59,403 nt of DNA from Flavobacteriales bacterium (GCA_002706365.1 PALM01000043.1:1-59403); one strand, 5' to 3'. Shown: positions 1-6,904, numbered from the stretch's first letter. Notes: generated from the letters alone by a model not told the origin. Translations and numbers: made by a program.

Positions 1-2
1 CA

Positions 3-842
3 TTTGGAAATGAAGAGCAAAAGAAGAAGTACTTACCAAAGTTGGCTACAGCTGAGTTTATTGGAGCATGGGCATTAACTGAACCGAATACGGGCTCTGA
101 TGCTATGCGTATGAAGTGCACGGCTAAGAAAGATGGAGAGGATTGGGTACTCAATGGAACCAAATGTTGGATCACTCATGGGATCTCATCAGATGTAGTG
201 GTGGTAATTGCCAGAACAGGCGATCTTTTAGATTCTCATGGTATGACTGCTTTTATCGTAGATCGCGATAATCCAGGATTGAAAGCCGGGAAGAAAGAAG
301 ATAAGCTGGGAATGCGTTCATCAGAAACAGCTGAAGTGATCTTTGAAGATTGTAAAGTCCATGAGAGCATGATCCTAGGGAAAGAAGGAGAAGGTTTTCA
401 GCAGGCTATGAAGATCTTGGATGGAGGAAGGATCTCTATTGCGGCCCTTTCATTGGGAATTGCTAAAGGGGCTTATGAAGCATCTAAGAAGTATGCAAAA
501 GAAAGAGAGCAGTTTGGTCAGGCTATCGCAAACTTCCAGGCAATAGCTTTTAAACTAGCAGATATGGCAACCGAGATCGAAGCAGCCGAGCTATTGACGC
601 ATCAAGCGGCCGACTTGAAGAATAAAGGAAAGAAGATGACGAAGGAATCTGCCTTTGCAAAGTACTACGCTTCGGAAGTTGCTGTGAAAGTTTCAACTGA
701 TGCTGTTCAGATCTTTGGAGGCTATGGTTATACCAAAGAGTTCCCGGTTGAGAAGTTCTACAGAGATTCCAAGTTATGTACCATAGGTGAGGGAACTTCG
801 GAGATCCAGAAGTTGGTTATTTCACGTGAGGTACTGAAGTAG
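3..842 (+). CDS. Acyl-CoA dehydrogenase, 5' end cut off by the window edge
   Basis: FAD-dependent acyl-CoA dehydrogenase that oxidises the alpha-beta bond of an acyl-CoA thioester, probably in fatty-acid or amino-acid breakdown. The frame is open from the first bases, so the N-terminus lies outside; about 280 residues remain of the usual 380-390. Visible family marks are the FAD-binding signature WALTEPNTGSD near the start of the fragment, the QIFGGYGY signature near the end, and the catalytic base in GEGTSEIQ. The exact substrate class (short chain, glutaryl or other) cannot be settled from this part. A 32-bp segment including the last codons and the stop is duplicated in tandem just downstream. 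Confidence 0.93.
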   Translation, partial: FGNEEQKKKYLPKLATAEFIGAWALTEPNTGSDAMRMKCTAKKDGEDWVLNGTKCWITHGISSDVVVVIARTGDLLDSHGMTAFIVDRDNPGLKAGKKEDKLGMRSSETAEVIFEDCKVHESMILGKEGEGFQQAMKILDGGRISIAALSLGIAKGAYEASKKYAKEREQFGQAIANFQAIAFKLADMATEIEAAELLTHQAADLKNKGKKMTKESAFAKYYASEVAVKVSTDAVQIFGGYGYTKEFPVEKFYRDSKLCTIGEGTSEIQKLVISREVLK

Positions 843-891
843 ACTGTTAGGAAGATTTTGAGGTACTGAAGTAGACTGTTAGGAAGATTTT
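828..891. repeat. 32-bp perfect tandem duplication across the stop codon
   Basis: Bases 828-859 and 860-891 are identical. The first copy holds the last four sense codons and the TAG stop of the acyl-CoA dehydrogenase; the second lies in non-coding sequence. The protein end is unchanged. This looks like a recent slippage or unequal-exchange event. Confidence 0.95.
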
Positions 892-894
892 AGA

Positions 895-967
895 GATTAG
901 ATATTAGAGTTTAGACAGATTTCGTTTTTTTCATCTAACATCTAACATCTAACATCTAACATCTAAC
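895..967. repeat. Two opposing heptamer arrays (NNTTAGA x3, ATCTAAC x5)
   Basis: Bases 895-915 are three in-phase 7-mers ending in TTAGA (GATTAGA, TATTAGA, GTTTAGA). Bases 933-967 are five exact copies of ATCTAAC. The word TCTAA in the second array is the reverse complement of TTAGA in the first, so the transcript could fold back on itself downstream of the acyl-CoA dehydrogenase and might act as a weak terminator. The fold is inference; the arrays are read directly. Confidence 0.9.
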
Positions 968-976
968 ATTATTTTT

Positions 977-1004
977 CAGATTTCTGATTTCATATTTCTG
1001 ATTT
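977..1004. repeat. Heptamer array CAGATTT-CTGATTT-CATATTT-CTGATTT
   Basis: Four in-phase 7-mers end 6 bp before the rpsU -7 promoter box. Read on the other strand they are AAATCAG, AAATATG, AAATCAG and AAATCTG, the same word family as the arrays at 16187-16228 and 54714-54783. Confidence 0.9.
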
Positions 1005-1010
1005 TATAAC

Positions 1011-1042
1011 TACTTTTGCCAACCAATTAAATTAAAGGAGAT
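1011..1042 (+). promoter_or_regulatory. rpsU promoter -7 box and strong Shine-Dalgarno
   Basis: TACTTTTG at 1011-1018 matches the Bacteroidota -7 consensus TAnnTTTG exactly. AAAGGAG lies at 1034-1040, 7 nt before the rpsU ATG, an ideal SD position. SDs are rare in this phylum because S21, S18 and S6 hide the anti-SD; published work on Flavobacterium johnsoniae describes a strong SD in rpsU used for S21 feedback. No clear -33 TTG is seen; a heptamer array occupies that place. Confidence 0.75.
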
Positions 1043-1047
1043 ACAAA

Positions 1048-1242
1048 ATGCTAATTGTACCTGTAAAAGAAGGCGAGAATATTGAGAGAGCGCTTAAGAA
1101 GTTCAAGAAGAAGTTTGAAAGAACTGGAACTGTAAAAGAGCTTAGATCACGTCAGCACTTTACCAAGCCATCGGTAGAGCGTCGTGAGGAGATCAAGAAA
1201 GCCATCTATAAAGAGAAGATGCAGAGAGAAGAAGAGGCTTAA
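1048..1242 (+). CDS. rpsU: 30S ribosomal protein bS21
   Basis: Small basic 64-residue protein of the 30S subunit, full length for the family, starting MLIVPVKEGENIERALKKFK. In Bacteroidota bS21 helps to hold the anti-Shine-Dalgarno end of 16S rRNA in a pocket on the 30S platform, so ribosomes ignore most SDs. The gene has its own promoter (1011-1018), a strong SD, and a strong intrinsic terminator at 1271-1320, so it is probably a single-gene transcript. SD-driven translation should rise when ribosomes lack S21, which makes feedback control likely; that part is inferred from published work on relatives. Confidence 0.97.
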   Translation: MLIVPVKEGENIERALKKFKKKFERTGTVKELRSRQHFTKPSVERREEIKKAIYKEKMQREEEA

Positions 1243-1270
1243 GTCTTTTCATTCCCCATATAGATATTGC

Positions 1271-1320
1271 ACCACTTTGGTACTTTGCTTAAATTGCAAA
1301 GAAATCAAGGTGGTTTTTTT
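1271..1320 (+). terminator. Intrinsic terminator of rpsU, abutting the xerC start codon
   Basis: The outer stem pairs 1271-1281 with 1304-1314 (11 bp, two wobbles) and the inner stem pairs CTTTGC 1283-1288 with GCAAAG 1296-1301. A T run at 1314-1320 follows. The xerC ATG is the very next base, 1321. Confidence 0.85.
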
Positions 1321-2196
1321 ATGCCTTATTCCGACTTCCTTTCCTATCTCAAAAACGAGAAGCGATATTCATCGCATACCATTAAGGCGTATGAGAATGA
1401 CCTTAATCAGTTTGCCACTTTCTTAAGTGAAGTTTACAATGAGGATGATCCATTAAAAGTGATCCCGTCAACTTTAAGATCATGGGTGGTTGCTTTATTG
1501 GATGAAGGTGTAAGTGCTAGATCTGTCAATCGAAAGATCTCCACATTAAAATCCTATTATAAGTTTCACAAGAGGCAGGGTGATATTGATGCGATGCCAA
1601 CCGCTCAATTACAATCGCCCAAGCAGAAGAAGCAATTGCCTTCATTCTTAAAAGAGAGCGAGATGGATCTTTTATTGGACAAGGTTCATTTTGAAGAAGG
1701 CTTTGAAGGCTTGCGTGATCGGATACTGATAGAACTATTGTACTCTTCTGGAATGAGATTGAGTGAATTGATTGGCTTGAAGCTAGGGGATCTAGACCTA
1801 AGAGTACAAACAGTTAAGGTCTTGGGTAAGCGGAATAAAGAAAGGATCATTCCATTGCATAAGGAGATTGTCAAGTTACTGGAGGAATATTTGGAAGGAC
1901 GAAAAGAGAATGCCCAAAGTACACACCTTATTGTAACAGATAAGGGTAATATGATATATCCCAAATTTGTATATCGAAAGGTTAATTACTACCTTAGTCA
2001 GGTGACATCAATGAGCAAGAAAAGTCCTCATGTACTTCGTCACACATTTGCTACTCACATGCTGAATAACGGAGCGGATCTAAATACCATCAAAGAGATT
2101 CTCGGACACGCTAACCTATCCGCTACACAAGTCTATACCCACAACTCAATTGAAAAGCTAAAGAACATATACAAACAAGCTCATCCTCGAGCATAA
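1321..2196 (+). CDS. xerC: Tyrosine recombinase XerC
   Basis: Site-specific recombinase of 291 residues that resolves chromosome dimers at dif with XerD before division. It has an N-terminal SAM-like core-binding domain (about 1-95) and a C-terminal catalytic domain with Arg146 (GMRLSEL), His237 and Arg240 (HVLRHTF), His263 (LGHAN) and nucleophile Tyr272 (QVYTH). The tail HPRA is typical of XerC rather than XerD. I start it at ATG 1321; a TTG 54 bases upstream is in frame but lies before the rpsU terminator hairpin. Expression would need readthrough of that terminator or a promoter I cannot see. hpf follows after 12 bases. Confidence 0.93.
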   Translation: MPYSDFLSYLKNEKRYSSHTIKAYENDLNQFATFLSEVYNEDDPLKVIPSTLRSWVVALLDEGVSARSVNRKISTLKSYYKFHKRQGDIDAMPTAQLQSPKQKKQLPSFLKESEMDLLLDKVHFEEGFEGLRDRILIELLYSSGMRLSELIGLKLGDLDLRVQTVKVLGKRNKERIIPLHKEIVKLLEEYLEGRKENAQSTHLIVTDKGNMIYPKFVYRKVNYYLSQVTSMSKKSPHVLRHTFATHMLNNGADLNTIKEILGHANLSATQVYTHNSIEKLKNIYKQAHPRA

Positions 2197-2208
2197 AACC
2201 AATACGCT

Positions 2209-2517
2209 ATGAACGTAAAATTGAATGTAAGATCTGTCAACTTCGACGCCGATAGAAAACTCATCAACTTTATTCAAGAGAGATTGAATAAGCTTACTCA
2301 CTTTTTCGACCGCATAATTGAGGCTGATGTCTACCTAAAAGTTGATAATAATCACGAGATAGAAAATAAGACCGTAGAAATACGTTTAATGATTCCTGGA
2401 AACGACCTTTTTGCCAAAAAAACGGCTAAAAATTTTGAGGCAGCCACTGATGAGGTGACAGAAGCCTTAAGAAGACAAGCAAAAAAGCGAAAGGAAAAAG
2501 TTTGGGGAGTCCAGTAA
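2209..2517 (+). CDS. hpf: Ribosome hibernation-promoting factor, short form
   Basis: A 102-residue protein of the HPF/YfiA (RaiA) family, which binds the decoding centre of idle 30S subunits, blocks mRNA and tRNA sites and helps form inactive ribosomes in starvation. The beta-alpha-beta-beta-beta-alpha fold spans the whole protein and the C-terminus is basic (RRQAKKRKEK). It lacks the C-terminal dimerisation domain of long HPF, so it belongs to the short class. It sits 12 bases after xerC and is probably co-transcribed. A 9-bp inverted repeat (2558-2591) lies between it and the tRNA operon. Confidence 0.93.
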   Translation: MNVKLNVRSVNFDADRKLINFIQERLNKLTHFFDRIIEADVYLKVDNNHEIENKTVEIRLMIPGNDLFAKKTAKNFEAATDEVTEALRRQAKKRKEKVWGVQ

Positions 2518-2557
2518 AGCCTGAAAAAATCACCCCTTTTTTCCTCTTGTGAATCAT

Positions 2558-2591
2558 ATCCTAAAAAAAATCCGAAATAATATTTTAGGAT
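2558..2591. other. 9-bp inverted repeat between hpf and the tRNA operon
   Basis: ATCCTAAAA (2558-2566) is the reverse complement of TTTTAGGAT (2583-2591), with a 16-nt loop. It may end hpf transcription or act as an operator, as it sits where the -33 region of the tRNA promoter would be. There is no clean T run, so the role is open. Confidence 0.5.
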
Positions 2592-2605
2592 ACTAGAATC
2601 TTTTC

Positions 2606-2657
2606 TAAATTTGCAGACCTTTTTCGAGCCTACTTTGGTAGTGTCCGGGAAAGGTCT
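2606..2657 (+). promoter_or_regulatory. tRNA-tuf operon promoter and leader hairpin
   Basis: TAAATTTG at 2606-2613 matches TAnnTTTG exactly. The predicted leader holds an 8-bp inverted repeat, AGACCTTT (2615-2622) with AAAGGTCT (2650-2657), enclosing a CTAC-TTTG-GTAG mini-hairpin (2630-2641). Transcription should begin near 2618-2620, inside or at the base of this stem. It may be a processing or stability element for the tRNA precursor. Confidence 0.6.
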
Positions 2658-2668
2658 TTGTAATTGAT

Positions 2669-2742
2669 GCCGATGTAGCTCAGTTGGCCAGAGCAGCTGA
2701 TTTGTAATCAGCGGGTCGGGGGTTCGAATCCCTCCATCGGCT
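2669..2742 (+). tRNA. tRNA-Thr(TGT)
   Basis: Acceptor arms GCCGATG (2669-2675) and CATCGGC (2735-2741) pair fully; the anticodon stem GCTGA/TCAGC holds loop TTTGTAA with anticodon TGT, reading ACA codons. The T-loop GTTCGAATC is normal. No encoded CCA is seen. First gene of a Thr-Tyr-Gly-Thr-tuf operon. Confidence 0.97.
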
Positions 2743-2776
2743 CACGTTCTTTGTAAGATTGTACGACATAAAAGTC

Positions 2777-2858
2777 GGGGAGATACTCAAGCGGCCAACG
2801 AGGACAGACTGTAAATCTGTTGACTATGTCTTCGCAGGTTCGAATCCTGCTCTCCCCA
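2777..2858 (+). tRNA. tRNA-Tyr(GTA)
   Basis: Class II tRNA of 82 nt with a long variable arm. Acceptor arms GGGGAGA and TCTCCCC pair; the loop CTGTAAA in stem ACAGA/TCTGT gives anticodon GTA. Confidence 0.97.
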
Positions 2859-2888
2859 CTTAGATATGTTCTTGAAGATGATAAATCA

Positions 2889-2962
2889 GCGGGAGTAGCT
2901 CAGCTGGCTAGAGCATCAGCCTTCCAAGCTGAGGGTCGCGGGTTCGAATCCCGTTTCCCGCT
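2889..2962 (+). tRNA. tRNA-Gly(TCC)
   Basis: Acceptor arms GCGGGAG (2889-2895) and TTCCCGC (2955-2961); anticodon stem TCAGC/GCTGA with loop CTTCCAA, anticodon TCC for GGA and GGG codons. Confidence 0.96.
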
Positions 2963-3042
2963 CATGTTTTCTCATCGGAAGAGAATAGCTTTTGATGATC
3001 ATTGCCGATGCGCTCAGACGCTGTCTGTTCATTGGCTGAAAA

Positions 3043-3114
3043 GCCGATGTAGCTCAGGGGTAGAGCGTTTCCTTGGTAAGGAAGAGGTCAGGGGTTCAAA
3101 TCCCCTCATTGGCT
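3043..3114 (+). tRNA. tRNA-Thr(GGT)
   Basis: Acceptor arms GCCGATG (3043-3049) and CATTGGC (3107-3113) pair with one G-T wobble; the anticodon loop TTGGTAA gives GGT, reading ACC and ACT. It lies 187 bases before tuf, as thrT precedes tufB in E. coli. Confidence 0.97.
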
Positions 3115-3188
3115 CGAAAGTTAAACGGAAAGTCGATCCCCCTTGTGCTGCGAAGCTTGAAAAGCGAAGCAGTATCATTGGCTCGAAA
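3106..3188 (+). repeat. Duplicated 3' end of tRNA-Thr(GGT)
   Basis: The 14 bases TCATTGGCTCGAAA at the tRNA 3' end (3106-3119) recur exactly at 3175-3188. The rest of the tRNA is not repeated. The spacer 3120-3174 holds no gene I recognise. Confidence 0.85.
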
Positions 3189-3301
3189 TTCAAAGAAGGA
3201 ATCAACTTTTTGTCGACACCTTATATAAGAGTGATATAAAGATTAGAAAGTAAACTATATATAATTAATAAACTGTAACCTAAATTAAAGTAAAATAAGT
3301 C

Positions 3302-4489
3302 ATGGCTAAAGAAACCTTTGACCGGTCAAAACCACACTTAAATATTGGTACCATCGGTCACGTTGACCACGGAAAGACTACCCTAACTGCTGCTATTACA
3401 ACTGTACTAGCTAAGAAAGGATTCTCTGAGCAAGTAGCATTCGATAAAATTGATAACGCTCCTGAGGAGAAAGAAAGAGGTATCACAATTAACTCTTCAC
3501 ACGTTGAGTACTCAACTGAGAACAGACACTACGCACACGTTGACTGTCCAGGTCACGCCGATTACGTTAAGAACATGGTAACTGGTGCTGCACAAATGGA
3601 TGGAGCGATCTTGGTAGTTGCTGCTACTGATGGTCCTATGCCACAAACTCGTGAGCACATCCTATTGGCTCGTCAGGTTGGTGTGCCTAAGATTGTTGTT
3701 TTCATGAACAAAGCTGATATGGTAGACGATGAAGAGCTACTTGAGCTTGTTGAGATGGAAGTAAGAGAATTGTTGAGCTTCTACGATTTTGACGGAGACA
3801 ACACTCCTGTAATCACTGGTTCTGCTCTAGGTGCATTGAACGGTGAAGCTCAGTGGGAAGATAAAGTAATGGAATTGATGAACGCTGTAGATGAGTTCAT
3901 TCCAATCCCACCACGTGATACTGATAAAGATTTCTTGATGCCTGTAGAGGATGTATTTACGATTACTGGTCGTGGTACTGTTGCTACTGGTAGAATCGAA
4001 ACTGGTGTAATCAACACAGGTGACGAAGTAGAGTTGAACGGTATGGGTGCTGAAGGAAAGAAGACTACCGTTACTGGTGTTGAGATGTTCCGTAAGATCT
4101 TGGATAGAGGTGAAGCTGGAGATAACGTTGGACTATTGTTGAGAGGTATTGAGAAGAAAGATATCTCAAGAGGTATGGTAATCGCTAAGCCTGGTTCAAT
4201 CACTCCTCACACTAAGTTCAAAGCTGAGGTTTATATCTTGAAGAAAGAAGAAGGTGGACGTCACACTCCATTCCAGAACAAATATCGTCCACAGTTCTAC
4301 TTGAGAACTACTGACGTAACTGGTGAGATTCTTCTAGAAGAAGGAAGAGAAATGGTGATGCCTGGTGATAACGTAACTATTACTGTTCATTTGATCAACA
4401 AAGTAGCCTTGAACAAAGGTCTTCAGTTTGCGATCAGAGAAGGTGGTAGAACTGTTGGAGCTGGTCAGGTCACTGAGATCATTGAATAA
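3302..4489 (+). CDS. tuf: Elongation factor Tu
   Basis: GTPase of 395 residues that delivers aminoacyl-tRNA to the ribosomal A site. The G domain shows GHVDHGKT (P-loop, about residues 19-26), a switch I with RGITI, DCPGH, and NKAD; domains II and III follow and the end [10 protein letters not shown] is typical. Length and sequence are normal. It is most likely co-transcribed with the four upstream tRNAs and ends at the strong hairpin 4513-4544. Only one tuf is in the window. Confidence 0.99.
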   Translation: MAKETFDRSKPHLNIGTIGHVDHGKTTLTAAITTVLAKKGFSEQVAFDKIDNAPEEKERGITINSSHVEYSTENRHYAHVDCPGHADYVKNMVTGAAQMDGAILVVAATDGPMPQTREHILLARQVGVPKIVVFMNKADMVDDEELLELVEMEVRELLSFYDFDGDNTPVITGSALGALNGEAQWEDKVMELMNAVDEFIPIPPRDTDKDFLMPVEDVFTITGRGTVATGRIETGVINTGDEVELNGMGAEGKKTTVTGVEMFRKILDRGEAGDNVGLLLRGIEKKDISRGMVIAKPGSITPHTKFKAEVYILKKEEGGRHTPFQNKYRPQFYLRTTDVTGEILLEEGREMVMPGDNVTITVHLINKVALNKGLQFAIREGGRTVGAGQVTEIIE

Positions 4490-4512
4490 TTGGTTATAGA
4501 TTTTTAGTTGTG

Positions 4513-4544
4513 AAAGGTGTCCGCCAACCGGCGGATACCTTTTT
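4513..4544 (+). terminator. Intrinsic terminator after tuf
   Basis: Bases 4513-4525 pair with 4530-4542 over 13 positions (one G-T) around the loop AACC, followed by T's to 4544. It closes the tRNA-tuf operon 23 bases past the tuf stop. Confidence 0.9.
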
Positions 4545-4559
4545 GCGGCTTAAGAATTT

Positions 4560-4632
4560 ACGGGTGTAGCTCAATTGGTAGAGTAGTGGTCTCCAAAACC
4601 ATTGGCTGGGAGTTCGAGTCTCTCCACCCGTG
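4560..4632 (+). tRNA. tRNA-Trp(CCA)
   Basis: Acceptor arms ACGGGTG (4560-4566) and CACCCGT (4625-4631) pair fully; the anticodon loop CTCCAAA gives CCA. It lies between the tuf terminator and secE, a common place for trpT in Bacteroidota. Its 3' end is repeated twice downstream. Confidence 0.96.
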
Positions 4633-4848
4633 CTGAAAAAATGCACAAAAGGTGCTGAGACGAGAAGTTTACCCTGAGCGTAGTCGAAGGGAGTCTCCCC
4701 ACCCGTGCTGAAATAATGCACAAAAAGGTGCTGAGACGAGAAGTTTACCCTGCTTGTCCACCGAAACGAAAGTGAAGGTGGAAGCGAGAAAACCAAAACT
4801 CTCCACCCGTGCTGAAAAAATGCACAAAAGGTGCTGAGACGAGAAAGT
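4621..4848 (+). repeat. Three copies of tRNA-Trp 3' end plus downstream tail
   Basis: A unit that begins in the T-arm/acceptor end of tRNA-Trp and runs about 35-40 bases past it occurs at 4621-4676 (with the real tRNA), 4694-4752 and 4800-4848. All share CACCCGTGCTGAAA and AAAGGTGCTGAGACGAGAA; copies 1 and 2 also share AGTTTACCCTG. The spacers differ. The second and third copies lack the 5' part of the tRNA and cannot form one. Confidence 0.9.
4671..4690. repeat. REP-like palindromic word in the tRNA-Trp repeat spacer
   Basis: The CCCTGAGCG...GTCGAAGGG type sequence here has CCCT/AGGG ends and, from memory, resembles short imperfect palindromes common between genes in Bacteroidota. A second spacer (about 4753-4786) has GTCCACC and GGTGGA arms around a similar centre. 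Confidence 0.5.
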
Positions 4849-4882
4849 TGAAGAGCCCGAAGTGCTTTTAAGAATAAAATAG

Positions 4883-5074
4883 ATGTCGAAGATTAGAACA
4901 TATATAGAAGAGTCGACTGATGAGCTTAAGAATAAAGTAAGCTGGCCGACTTGGAGTGAACTGCAAAGCAGTGGAGTGGTAGTAATGATTGCTTCTATTA
5001 TTATTTCTCTTATCATCTTTTTGATGGATACTAGCTTTAGTAGTATGATGGAGTACATCTATAGCTTGTTTTAA
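4883..5074 (+). CDS. secE: Preprotein translocase subunit SecE
   Basis: Short 63-residue SecE with a cytosolic amphipathic helix (about 1-30, with VSWPTWSEL, the conserved SecE motif) and one membrane helix (about 32-50). It clamps SecY in the SecYEG channel. Its stop overlaps by one base (TAATG) a possible upstream nusG start, so the two genes are tightly coupled. Confidence 0.96.
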   Translation: MSKIRTYIEESTDELKNKVSWPTWSELQSSGVVVMIASIIISLIIFLMDTSFSSMMEYIYSLF

Positions 5075-5094
5075 TGGGAGAAGGAGCAGTAAGT

Positions 5095-5646
5095 ATGAGC
5101 GAGAACACTAAGAAGTGGTACGTTGTAAGAGCCATTAGCGGTAAGGAGAAGAAGGTAAAGCTTTACCTTGAAGACGAGATTAGCCGCATGGGTTTACAAG
5201 ATTATGTAAGCCAGATTTTGATCCCTACCGAAAAGGTATATCAAATAAGAAATGGTAAGAAGGTAAGTAAAGAAAGAAGTTTCTTTCCGGGTTATGTGCT
5301 TATTGAAGCTAACCTAACGGGAGAAATTCCTCACTTGATCAAGAACACAACCAATGTGATTGGGTTTTTGGGAGCTGAGAAAGGAGGAGAGCCTTTACCA
5401 CTAAGACAGAATGAGGTCAACAGGATCCTAGGTAAAGTGGATGAGTTGGCAGAGAGCGAAGAAGAATTGAACATACCATATATCGTTGGTGAATCTGTGA
5501 AGGTTATCGACGGTCCATTCAACGGCTTCAACGGAACCATTGAAGATATCAATGAGGAGAAGAAGAAGTTGAAAGTGATGGTAAAGATCTTTGGAAGAAA
5601 GCAGCCTTTGGAATTGAGTTTCCTTCAGGTTGAGAAAGAATCTTAA
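5095..5646 (+). CDS. nusG: Transcription termination/antitermination factor NusG
   Basis: 183 residues: an N-terminal NGN domain beginning KKWYVVRAISGKEKKVK that binds RNA polymerase, with FFPGYVLIEA, and a C-terminal KOW domain (VKVIDGPFNGFNGTIEDI) that contacts Rho or ribosomal S10. I choose ATG 5095, which gives the usual MSE start and has AAGGAG at 5081-5086, 8 nt upstream. An ATG at 5074 overlapping the secE stop is in frame and would add seven residues; both could be used. rplK follows after 59 bases. Confidence 0.95.
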   Translation: MSENTKKWYVVRAISGKEKKVKLYLEDEISRMGLQDYVSQILIPTEKVYQIRNGKKVSKERSFFPGYVLIEANLTGEIPHLIKNTTNVIGFLGAEKGGEPLPLRQNEVNRILGKVDELAESEEELNIPYIVGESVKVIDGPFNGFNGTIEDINEEKKKLKVMVKIFGRKQPLELSFLQVEKES

Positions 5647-5661
5647 GATCAATAGAATAGA

Positions 5662-5682
5662 ATTTAGACTTAGATATTTAGA
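5662..5682. repeat. Loose TTAGA word repeat before rplK
   Basis: TTAGA occurs at 5664, 5670 and 5678 in the nusG-rplK gap. Spacing is 6 and 8, so it is not in strict 7-bp phase, but the word is that of the array at 895-915. Confidence 0.4.
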
Positions 5683-5705
5683 TAGTATTATATAATCAAC
5701 GAGAA

Positions 5706-6143
5706 ATGGCTAAAGAAGTAAGCGGAATCATTAAGCTACAGATTAGAGGAGGTGCAGCAAATCCTTCTCCTCCAGTTGGTCCAGCCCTTGGTGCTAAAGG
5801 GGTTAACATCATGGACTTCTGTAAGCAGTTTAACGGAAGAACTCAGGAAAAAGCCGGAAAGGTACTTCCAGTAGTGATCACTGTATATAGTGATAAATCT
5901 TTCGATTTCGTAATTAAGACTCCTCCAGCAGCTGTACAGTTGCTAGAGAAAGCTAAGGTCAAAAGCGGCTCAGCTGAACCAAACCGTAAGCGTGTGGCAT
6001 CAGTAAGCTGGGATGATGTTAGAGCGATTGCCGAAGACAAAATGCAAGATTTGAATGCTTTTAAAGTAGAGTCAGCTATGAGTATGGTAGCAGGAACGGC
6101 AAGAAGCATGGGTATTAATATTAAAGGTCAGAGACCTTTTTAA
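5706..6143 (+). CDS. rplK: 50S ribosomal protein uL11
   Basis: 145-residue L11, which forms the GTPase-associated centre with 23S rRNA and is needed for the RelA stringent response. It has the N-terminal proline-rich segment ([20 protein letters not shown]) and the C-terminal rRNA-binding domain. It is full length, in the L11-L1-L10-L7/L12 cluster, and its stop codon is followed at once by TAAGGAGGTG. Confidence 0.98.
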   Translation: MAKEVSGIIKLQIRGGAANPSPPVGPALGAKGVNIMDFCKQFNGRTQEKAGKVLPVVITVYSDKSFDFVIKTPPAAVQLLEKAKVKSGSAEPNRKRVASVSWDDVRAIAEDKMQDLNAFKVESAMSMVAGTARSMGINIKGQRPF

Positions 6144-6153
6144 TAAGGAGGTG
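6144..6153 (+). promoter_or_regulatory. Anti-SD match before rplA, badly spaced
   Basis: TAAGGAGGTG directly follows the rplK stop. It is an almost complete complement of the 16S 3' tail but ends 14 nt before the rplA ATG, beyond the usual SD spacing; no nearer in-frame ATG, GTG or TTG exists. Confidence 0.5.
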
Positions 6154-6167
6154 CAATAAATTAGATT

Positions 6168-6869
6168 ATGGCAAGCCTAACAAAGAAGAGAAAAGAAGCA
6201 CTTAGCAAAGTTGAAGCTGAGAAGAAGTATACGCTTAAAGAAGCGTCTGCTCTAGTGAAAGAAATGTCAACTGTAAACTTTGACGCTTCTGTAGATCTAA
6301 GCATCCGTTTGGGTGTAGATCCACGTAAAGCTAACCAAATGGTAAGAGGTACTGTTGCCCTTCCACATGGTGTTGGTAAGACTGTAAAAGTTTTGGCTCT
6401 GGTAACTCCAGACAAAGCTGAAGAAGCTAAAGAAGCTGGTGCAGATTTCGTTGGACTAGATGAATATGTAGAAAAAATCAAAGGTGGTTGGACTGATGTT
6501 GATGTAATCATCACTATGCCATCTGTAATGGGTAAAGTAGGTGCTTTGGGTAGAGTTCTTGGACCGAGAGGTTTGATGCCTAACCCTAAGTCGGGTACTG
6601 TAACCATGGATATAGCCAAAGCAGTTTCAGATGTGAAGGCAGGTAAGATTGATTTCAAGGTTGATAAATACGGTATCATCCACGCTTCCATCGGTCGTGC
6701 CTCTTTCGAAGCAGATAAGCTTAGAGAGAATGCCTTGGAACTGATCCAAACCGTAGTAAAATTGAAGCCCGCGGCTGCCAAAGGTATCTATCTGAAAAGC
6801 ATTTGCATTTCAGGTACTATGACTCCTGGAGTTCATATTGATACCAAGAGGTTTACCGACGAGGACTAA
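6168..6869 (+). CDS. rplA: 50S ribosomal protein uL1
   Basis: 233-residue L1, the main protein of the mobile L1 stalk that handles deacylated tRNA at the E site. The motifs [15 protein letters not shown] and [14 protein letters not shown] are conserved. Length is normal. In many bacteria L1 represses its own operon by binding the mRNA leader; no site mimicking the rRNA is obvious to me here. Confidence 0.98.
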   Translation: MASLTKKRKEALSKVEAEKKYTLKEASALVKEMSTVNFDASVDLSIRLGVDPRKANQMVRGTVALPHGVGKTVKVLALVTPDKAEEAKEAGADFVGLDEYVEKIKGGWTDVDVIITMPSVMGKVGALGRVLGPRGLMPNPKSGTVTMDIAKAVSDVKAGKIDFKVDKYGIIHASIGRASFEADKLRENALELIQTVVKLKPAAAKGIYLKSICISGTMTPGVHIDTKRFTDED

Positions 6870-6904
6870 TTAAAGTATATTCTATTCATTAGATAATAGA
6901 AACA

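Noticed and set aside
895-1004. CRISPR array
   Set aside because: Units are 7 bp with no spacers, and no cas genes are in the window.
3120-3174. Degenerate second tRNA after tRNA-Thr(GGT)
   Set aside because: Only the last 14 bases are copied; no anticodon arm or 5' acceptor can be built.
2820-3239. 139-residue + frame across the tRNA genes
   Set aside because: It translates tRNA-Gly and tRNA-Thr sequence, a well-known false product of tRNA clusters.
4536-4545. TACCTTTTTG as a tRNA-Trp promoter
   Set aside because: It departs from TAnnTTTG in spacing and is part of the tuf terminator; not enough to call.
4494-5058. Minus-strand frames behind tuf and over secE
   Set aside because: They read the terminator, tRNA-Trp repeats and REP-like spacers, and overlap the real secE. 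Repeated peptide pieces come from repeated DNA.
6161-6781. 206-residue minus-strand frame
   Set aside because: Complete shadow of rplA, which has clear L1 motifs.
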